Positions 5,827 through 10,058 of a DNA stretch of 10,058 bases are shown piece after piece. The notes under the pieces were generated by a model. It searched no databases. It was not told where the DNA came from and saw only the letters and a program-made list of their open reading frames with translations. The stretch is taken from the NCBI GenBank assembly GCA_016926315.1, contig JAFGOU010000240.1, positions 1 through 10,058 on the forward strand. Direction: 5' to 3'. Each line of letters starts with the position of its first letter. Positions within the stretch are counted from its first letter, which is position 1. The translations under genes were made by a program, and so were the position numbers. This DNA comes from Chitinispirillaceae bacterium. Its GTDB lineage: Bacteria; Fibrobacterota; Chitinivibrionia; Chitinivibrionales; Chitinispirillaceae.

Positions 5827-6770
5827 GGTTTTTTGGGGGGTATATTTTGTTTCGTGAAACGGCGGCTTGTATCCGGTGTGAAGATCTTTCCGGACACATC
5901 GGTGCCTATTTTCCAGACACCCTTTTCACGGAAAGCCGGTATGGTCTGTCTGCGGGCCCCATTCAACAGCGTATTAATTGACCGGCTTTTGTTTTTAGCG
6001 AAAGCCGCCAGAGTAATGATCGTTTCGCCGCGCAGATACGCGATTCTTTTATGAAGCGATTCCAAAAGGGCCAGTGTAATAATTTTTTCCATGGTTCGGG
6101 CTTTCTTTAAATCGTGGTACTCAATAAAAGCCTTATAGTACACTCGTTTTTCCTTGTCCCGGATAATGATGCCGGGGAATCCCGATCGCATGAGCTGATA
6201 ATTGATGATGACACGTCCCATTCGGCCGTTTCCATCGCAAAACGGATGGATGGTCTCGAATGCACAATGGAATTCTGCGATCTTGTCGATAAAATAGTGT
6301 TCCAGATCACTGGAATAATCGAGCAGAATGGCTGCAATCATACCTTTGACCTGTTCCGGGGCTGGAGCGATATGGGTTCCCACCCGGACATATTCTCCCG
6401 GAACTCTGAACCGGCCGGCAATGGTATCATTGATATTGCCGAGTAGCATTTTATGTAAAAGTTGAATGAGTTCGCTGGAAAGTTCCTCTTGTTGCGTTTT
6501 GCTTTTTATGTATTCCATGACCCGAGCCAGGTTTTTTGCCTCGAAAACTTCTCTGACCGATACGTTGCGTGATATTTCCAGCTCAAGTAGAATTCTTTCC
6601 GTCTCTTTTAAGGTAAGTGTTGAATTCTCAATCGCATTGGAGTTGAAAACACTTTCTGAAACCTCAACCTCATCAACAATTCTCAATAAAGACTCTTTTC
6701 CCGGAGATAGCCGGTCATATTCGGTTTTTAAAAGCTTGATTTTATTTTTTTCAGGGTTTGTTGTAGCCAT
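5823..6770 (-). CDS. Fic-domain protein (putative AMP transferase) with C-terminal DNA-binding domain
   Basis: A 315-aa Fic protein. The catalytic motif HPFCDGNGRMGR (175-186) is complete, with the active-site H175 and the anion-binding GNGR. An N-terminal SNAIEN (44-49) matches the inhibitory helix motif [S/T]xxxE[G/N], with E48 expected to block ATP, so it is a class II-type self-inhibited enzyme. Fic enzymes usually AMPylate protein hydroxyls. The substrate here is unknown. Residues about 248-290 (LAAFAKNKSRSINTLLNGARRQTIPAFREKGVWKIG region) resemble an excisionase/MerR-like winged helix, suggesting DNA binding. About 25 more residues follow, ending in PPKKP, encoded by a C6-A6 run. The ATG is preceded by no Shine-Dalgarno sequence. 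The predicted transcription start coincides with the ATG. Base composition looks more AT-rich than the flanking genes, which hints at transfer. It overlaps the IscU-like gene by 4 nt. Confidence 0.9.
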   Translation of the reverse strand: MATTNPEKNKIKLLKTEYDRLSPGKESLLRIVDEVEVSESVFNSNAIENSTLTLKETERILLELEISRNVSVREVFEAKNLARVMEYIKSKTQQEELSSELIQLLHKMLLGNINDTIAGRFRVPGEYVRVGTHIAPAPEQVKGMIAAILLDYSSDLEHYFIDKIAEFHCAFETIHPFCDGNGRMGRVIINYQLMRSGFPGIIIRDKEKRVYYKAFIEYHDLKKARTMEKIITLALLESLHKRIAYLRGETIITLAAFAKNKSRSINTLLNGARRQTIPAFREKGVWKIGTDVSGKIFTPDTSRRFTKQNIPPKKP

Positions 6771-6776
6771 AAATAG

Positions 6777-6805
6777 AAAATATAATATTAACGATATTTT
6801 GTCAA
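6777..6805 (-). promoter_or_regulatory. Promoter of the fic operon, predicted leaderless start
   Basis: On the minus strand a perfect TTGACA (-35, 6805-6800) is followed after 17 bp by TATTTT (-10, 6782-6777, 4 of 6). Counting the -10 as -12 to -7 puts +1 at 6770, which is the A of the fic ATG. The AT-rich leader stretch has no Shine-Dalgarno sequence, consistent with a leaderless mRNA. Confidence 0.6.
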
Positions 6806-6820
6806 TACACCGTTAATATT
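6784..6820. promoter_or_regulatory. Inverted-repeat operator flanking the fic -35 element
   Basis: AATATTAACG (6784-6793) and CGTTAATATT (6811-6820) are perfect 10-bp inverted arms 17 nt apart, 27 bp centre to centre. One arm lies in the spacer just upstream of the -10, the other just upstream of the -35, so a bound protein would block RNA polymerase. A further half-site ATTAACGAT at 6838-6846 repeats 6787-6795, 51 bp away. The excisionase-like domain at the Fic C-terminus is the obvious candidate binder (inference). Confidence 0.6.
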
Positions 6821-6838
6821 GTTATTTTACGCATTAAA

Positions 6839-6994
6839 TTAACGATTATTCATCAACACTTTGGCTTTTTCGACTAGGCAACGCCGCACCCAGGCAGCGC
6901 AAACCTGAGGATTTTTAAGGGGAACGATCTCCAGCCGCAATTCGCTGCGGAGCAGTTGAGTAATGGCAGGATTCAGGGTTCCTCCTCCGGCCAT
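6839..6994 (-). pseudogene. C-terminal remnant of a BadF/HgdC-type dehydratase activase
   Basis: Immediately after the selD TGA the same frame continues ATG GCC GGA GGA for 51 codons to a TAA. The peptide begins MAGGGTLNPAITQLLRSE and has EIVPLKNPQV in the middle. This matches the last part of BadF/BadG/BcrA/HgdC activase ATPases, where a GGGxxNxxI...L glycine motif is followed by V-P-x-N-P-Q and usually a GALGAALIA helix. Here the final helix is degraded to VCAAWVRRCLVEKA. The rest of the gene (phosphate-binding and CxxC-type cluster regions) is absent. It has no upstream Shine-Dalgarno sequence of its own. It is most likely a decayed fragment left by a deletion joining it to selD. A short functional peptide is less likely. 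Confidence 0.45.
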
Positions 6995-8038
6995 TCAGGC
7001 TTGGTTGACGATCAACGCCTTGTCCGCCCGTGATACCACACGCCCTATGATCGATGCGCATGAATGGCCGCTATCCCGAAGCTCCGCCAGCGCGTCCCGC
7101 GCTTTTTCATGGGCAACCGAAAATAACAGACCGCCTGAAGTCTGCGGATCGAACAGCAGCATCTTCAGGTTATAGTCGACGCTGTCTGAAAATGTACATT
7201 GGTCCCCAACAAAGGCCTGGTTCCGAAACGAGGCCCCGGGGATGCAGCCCAGTTCAACCAGCCGGTATGCATCGTCGAGCAGCGGCACCGCGGCTGCGTC
7301 TATTTCAATGGTCACGTTGCTCGCGTCAGCCATTTTCATCGCATGTCCCAGCAGGCTGAACCCGGTAATGTCGGTGGCGCTGCAAACGTTGTAGTGGTTC
7401 ATGACCGTAGCGCCGCTTTTGTTAAGTTGTTTCATCGATTCAATGGCTGCGCGGTATGCCGCGGGTTTTGTCTCGCCGATGCGGTGCCCTGCCACGATGG
7501 CGCCGGTGCCGATGGCTTTGGTCAGGATGAGATCTTCGCCGGGCCGGGCGGCGGCATTCGTGGTAATGTGCGACGGGTGCGCCGTGCCGGTGACCGCAAG
7601 CCCGTATTTGGGCGGAAAATCGTCTATCGTATGGCCACCAACGATGACCGCGCCGGATTCGGCAACCTTGTCCATTCCGCCGCGCAGGATTTCACGAAGC
7701 ACCTCAAGCGGTATGCGCGACTGGGGAAACATCACGATATTCAGCGCGTTGATCGGCGTTCCGCCCATGGCATAAACATCGGAGAGCGCGTTGGCCGCCG
7801 CGATCTGCCCGAATTCGTACGGATCGGAACAGACGGGCGGGAAAAAATCGGTCGTCTGGATCAGCGCTATATCGTCGGTCAGCTTCCACACTCCGGCGTC
7901 GTCGTGGGTGCTGATATCAACCAGGAGGCGCTCGTGTCTGATTTCGGGAAGATCTTTGAGGACCTCGGCCAGTTGGGCCGGGGAGAGTTTGGCGGAGCAA
8001 CCGCCGTACTCAACGGTGGTAAGAAGATCGAAGGGCAC
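6995..8038 (-). CDS. selD: Selenide, water dikinase (selenophosphate synthetase)
   Basis: A 347-aa SelD, the usual full length. It makes selenophosphate from selenide and ATP, the selenium donor for selenocysteine tRNA, selenouridine in tRNA, and selenium cofactors of some molybdenum enzymes. The catalytic loop is YGGCSAKL (C14 and K17), corresponding to the Cys/Sec and Lys of the GCGCK motif; this form uses Cys, not Sec. Further family marks are DDAGVW, TTDFFPPVCSDPYEFGQIAAANALSDVYAMGG, VGGHTIDD, ATDITGFSLLGH and FDPQTSGGLL near the C-terminus. The start is GTG (8038) with AAGGAG at 8054-8049, about 10 nt upstream. It lies 18 nt after the yedF stop, in the same operon. The TGA stop is followed in frame by an activase-like remnant. 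Confidence 0.95.
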   Translation of the reverse strand: MPFDLLTTVEYGGCSAKLSPAQLAEVLKDLPEIRHERLLVDISTHDDAGVWKLTDDIALIQTTDFFPPVCSDPYEFGQIAAANALSDVYAMGGTPINALNIVMFPQSRIPLEVLREILRGGMDKVAESGAVIVGGHTIDDFPPKYGLAVTGTAHPSHITTNAAARPGEDLILTKAIGTGAIVAGHRIGETKPAAYRAAIESMKQLNKSGATVMNHYNVCSATDITGFSLLGHAMKMADASNVTIEIDAAAVPLLDDAYRLVELGCIPGASFRNQAFVGDQCTFSDSVDYNLKMLLFDPQTSGGLLFSVAHEKARDALAELRDSGHSCASIIGRVVSRADKALIVNQA

Positions 8039-8056
8039 GGTCGTTCTTCTCCTTCC

Positions 8057-8665
8057 TTACGGCTGAATGATGTGACCGGCAGCGGTCATTGTTTCGAGGA
8101 TTGAGTACATGTTCGAAAGCGTTCCCACCCGTACCGCTTCCTTTTTTTTGAAATACTCGGCGCAGGTGCCGCAGACGAGCAGCGATATTCCCTTGCGCTC
8201 AAGCTCGTTAAACGAATCGATCAGGGGCGAACCTTCAACGGTCAGAAGTATGCCGCTGTTGTAGAAAACGAGGTGCGAAGGCAGCGGGCTCGTTTCCCTG
8301 ATGGTATTGACAAACGCTTTCATGAGGATTTTGCCGAGTTCGTCGGACCCTCTGCCCATTTTATCCTGGGCAAAAACGACAATAGGCGGCTTTTGCGCTG
8401 TCGAGCAAGTCGAGCAATACGACGCCGCATCCGGGTGCGCGAGCGGTTCCGCCTGTTTTCGCACAATCACCGTGAAAACGCCCTTTTGTTCCGTAGTCTG
8501 CGGGCTCATACCGTTATCGGTGAGAAACCGTTCAACGTTTTGGAAGGAGACCGGATTGTCGATCAGGACGCTGACCGAATCGCCGGGTGACATCTCCTTT
8601 AATGCCTGCTTTGTCAAAATCAGCGGTTTCGGGCATGCCTGCCCGCGGGCGTCAACGGTTTTCAT
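8057..8665 (-). CDS. yedF: Selenium metabolism protein YedF (TusA-DsrE-like fusion)
   Basis: A 202-aa, two-domain protein. The N-terminal TusA/SirA-like domain (1-75) carries ARGQACPKP, with the sulfur- or selenium-carrying C11 in the CPxP motif. The C-terminal domain (about 90-202) is DsrE/DsrF-like, beginning IVVFAQDKMGRGSDELGKILMKAF and containing LLVCGTCAEYF and the VGTLSNMYSI ending. The linker has a CSTC pair. This arrangement is that of the YedF proteins found almost always beside selD in selenium-using bacteria, where they are thought to handle or deliver reduced selenium; the exact chemistry is not settled. The ATG follows AAAGGAGT with about 9 nt spacing. selD begins 18 nt after the stop, confirming the pairing. 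Confidence 0.92.
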   Translation of the reverse strand: MKTVDARGQACPKPLILTKQALKEMSPGDSVSVLIDNPVSFQNVERFLTDNGMSPQTTEQKGVFTVIVRKQAEPLAHPDAASYCSTCSTAQKPPIVVFAQDKMGRGSDELGKILMKAFVNTIRETSPLPSHLVFYNSGILLTVEGSPLIDSFNELERKGISLLVCGTCAEYFKKKEAVRVGTLSNMYSILETMTAAGHIIQP

Positions 8666-9047
8666 GGCATCGGACTCCTTTGGGGATCGGTCGTACGGTG
8701 GAGAACGGAAATGGTCGAAGAACGCGAAGTCGTCAGGAAACGGTCAGTAGTTTGTAACGGGAACTGAGAGGACGCAGCAGGAGGGGAAAAAATGACGGGT
8801 AATCCGGGGGAGAGTGGTTGGTTTTTCATGGGCAAAATGTCCTGCATACATCGGATACTACCAGACCGGTCTTATCGTGTAGGCGATTGTTTCAGAAGCG
8901 TCCTTTGAACGGATGATTGAAGAAAGCTGACACCGGTTAAAATAAGTCATGCTGGCAAGAAGATCAAACGTGTTTCGGTAGATGCCCATGTCCGCTGACA
9001 ACGTGACGTTTTACGCTGTCGCGGGTCTGGATCAACGCTGCGGCATA
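8666..9047. other. 382-bp interval without a convincing gene
   Basis: Between the cbiO-like stop and the yedF start I find no supported coding region, tRNA (including selC) or clear intrinsic terminator. A minus-strand frame at 8662-8847 is Ser/Pro/Thr-rich and looks like chance. A perfect 10-bp palindrome AGACCGGTCT sits at 8863-8872. A weak TTGATC-17-TATTTT pair, reading toward yedF, can be made around 8940-8972. The promoter or leader of yedF-selD probably lies here. Confidence 0.5.
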
Positions 9048-9770
9048 TCAATGCGGAGGTGCGCTTGCCGATGCCGCGACCGGCATTCCAAGAAGATACT
9101 GCTCCGCAGTAACGCTGTCGGGATATTCCCGAAGGGTACCGTTGCTCAATACCAGAAACCTGCCGCAGGTTTGTTCCGCGAATGCAACATCGTGAGTGGC
9201 GATGAGGATCGACGACTTGATCGAGCGCAGCACATCGCTGAGCGACCGCTTACCCAGCGGATCGAGACCCGACGTCGGTTCGTCAAGCAGAAGGACCGCG
9301 GGGTCGGTGACCAGCGCGCCGGCAAGGGCGACCCGCTGGCGCTGTCCGTGCGAAAGTTGGAACGGCGAACGTTCCGCGTATCCTGCGGCGCCGAGCATGG
9401 CGAGCACGGACCGCGCCTTTTCATGCGCTTCTTTCTGCATCATCCCTTTCCGCGCAAGACCGTATGCGACGTCATCGATAACGTTCGGGAAAAGGATCTG
9501 GTCTTCGGGTACGTTGAACAGAAACCCCATCCGCTCCCGTGCTTTGCGGATGCTTTTTTTTTCAATGATTATTCCATCGATGCAAATGGTCCCGGTAAAC
9601 GGTACGATTCCTGCCGCCGCGAGCAGGAGCGTGGTTTTACCCGATCCGTTCAGGCCGAACAGCGCCACCCGTTCGTCCGGATGGACATGAAAGGTCGCGG
9701 AGTCGATGATGGTTCCTTCGTTGCCGGGATAGCGGACCGTTACCGAAGAAAATGCAAGGACAGGATTCAT
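9048..9770 (-). CDS. Energy-coupling-factor/CbiO-type ABC transporter ATPase
   Basis: A 240-aa cytoplasmic ATPase that powers import through a CbiQ-type permease. It has Walker A GLNGSGKT (39-46), the CbiO/EcfA-specific segment FNVPEDQILFPNVIDDVAYG (85-104), signature LSHGQ (139-143), Walker B VLLLDEPTSGLDP (159-171) and the switch histidine in IATHD (H193). The Q-loop position carries FN rather than the common FQ. The start overlaps the stop of the permease gene by ATGA, and GGGGGTG lies just upstream. Such ATPases serve cobalt, nickel, biotin or other vitamin uptake. Cobalt or nickel is the usual substrate of the cbiMNQO arrangement, but the substrate component lies outside the window. The Ala/Pro-rich tail (AASASAPPH) is not conserved in the family. 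Confidence 0.9.
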   Translation of the reverse strand: MNPVLAFSSVTVRYPGNEGTIIDSATFHVHPDERVALFGLNGSGKTTLLLAAAGIVPFTGTICIDGIIIEKKSIRKARERMGFLFNVPEDQILFPNVIDDVAYGLARKGMMQKEAHEKARSVLAMLGAAGYAERSPFQLSHGQRQRVALAGALVTDPAVLLLDEPTSGLDPLGKRSLSDVLRSIKSSILIATHDVAFAEQTCGRFLVLSNGTLREYPDSVTAEQYLLGMPVAASASAPPH

Positions 9771-10058
9771 GCGATCACCCCCGTTCTCATAAGGAGCGCG
9801 GCAGAACAGACCGCCACCGAACCGGCCATGGCCAGCGTATCGCGCAGTGTCATTACCGGACGCGTTCGTATCAACGGGACCCCATCACCATATCCCCGCA
9901 CCGTCATGGCGGTCGCGGTCCGGTCGGCTCTGAACAGGATCCGCGTCATCCATACGATGGGAAACGAATAGAGCACGCGGTACCCTGACGCGGCACGAAT
10001 CCGGAGAGCGGCGACCACCTGCCCGGTCTCAGCGGCAAGAAGCGCGGTCTGCGTGACA
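9767..10058 (-). CDS. CbiQ-type ECF transporter permease, C-terminal part
   Basis: This reading frame is open to the window edge, so the N-terminal part is missing and its start lies beyond 10058. About 96 residues are visible. The stretch FRADRTATAMTVRGYGDG corresponds to the conserved coupling region of CbiQ/EcfT permeases, where the A-R-G motif contacts the ATPase. A hydrophobic final segment (about SVAVCSAALLMRTGVIA) follows, consistent with the last membrane helix. The stop overlaps the ATPase start by ATGA, the typical order cbiQ-cbiO. A GTG at 10018 is internal and not the start. Confidence 0.75.
   Translation of the reverse strand, partial: VTQTALLAAETGQVVAALRIRAASGYRVLYSFPIVWMTRILFRADRTATAMTVRGYGDGVPLIRTRPVMTLRDTLAMAGSVAVCSAALLMRTGVIA

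Noticed and set aside
7199..8104. 301-codon plus-strand open frame opposite selD
   Set aside because: It is the antisense shadow of a well-conserved selD gene, with Arg/Gly/Val-rich composition and no recognisable motifs.
8662..8847. 61-codon minus-strand frame overlapping the yedF start by ATGA
   Set aside because: The overlap looks like an operon junction, but the peptide is Ser/Pro/Thr-rich without any fold-like pattern, and yedF has its own strong Shine-Dalgarno sequence. A leader peptide cannot be fully excluded.
8890..8940. Possible tRNA T-arm (GTTCAAA on the minus strand)
   Set aside because: Only a 3-bp stem surrounds it, with no acceptor stem, anticodon arm or CCA; no tRNA-Sec could be built.
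8982..9971. 329-codon plus-strand open frame opposite the cbiO-like ATPase
   Set aside because: The opposite strand encodes all ABC ATPase motifs in order; this frame is a high-GC shadow.
1..10058. CRISPR array, insertion sequence or prophage
   Set aside because: No regularly spaced repeats, transposase, integrase or phage structural genes were seen.

Overview
The window looks like chromosome of a Gram-negative, probably anaerobic bacterium of moderate GC content. Two exported proteins with signal peptides support an outer membrane: one is a predicted beta-barrel, and the other ends in a segment resembling the C-terminal sorting tails of the Fibrobacterota/Bacteroidota (FCB) superphylum. Selenium genes (selD, yedF), a CbiO/CbiQ-type metal transporter and a relic of a 2-hydroxyacyl-CoA dehydratase activase fit an anaerobic lifestyle. 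The phylum assignment is inference only.

Left part, plus strand (1-5338). A nested inverted repeat (32-76) lies before an integral-membrane methyltransferase of the isoprenylcysteine carboxyl methyltransferase type (101-652). A tight four-gene cluster follows (729-2686): an ECF-like sigma factor, a two-helix membrane protein, a class I SAM methyltransferase and a small four-cysteine protein. Next, behind a near-consensus sigma-70 promoter, comes a secreted protein with two Ig-like repeats (2884-4236), closed by a strong intrinsic terminator (4263-4295). A predicted outer-membrane barrel protein follows (4454-5338).

Right part, minus strand (5365-10058). All genes read right to left: a partial cbiQ-like permease and cbiO-like ATPase (overlapping by ATGA), about 380 bp without a convincing gene, then yedF and selD (selenium activation). 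Directly after the selD stop lies a short reading frame resembling the C-terminus of a BadF/HgdC-type activase. Then come a Fic-domain protein and an IscU/NifU-like scaffold carrying an N-terminal membrane anchor.

The most unusual part is the fic / IscU-like pair. The genes overlap by ATGA just after a C6-A6 run that could permit -1 slippage into a fused product. The fic promoter places the predicted transcription start on the A of the start codon, suggesting a leaderless mRNA. The promoter is embedded in a perfect 10-bp inverted repeat, and the Fic protein itself carries a probable C-terminal DNA-binding domain, so autoregulation is plausible.
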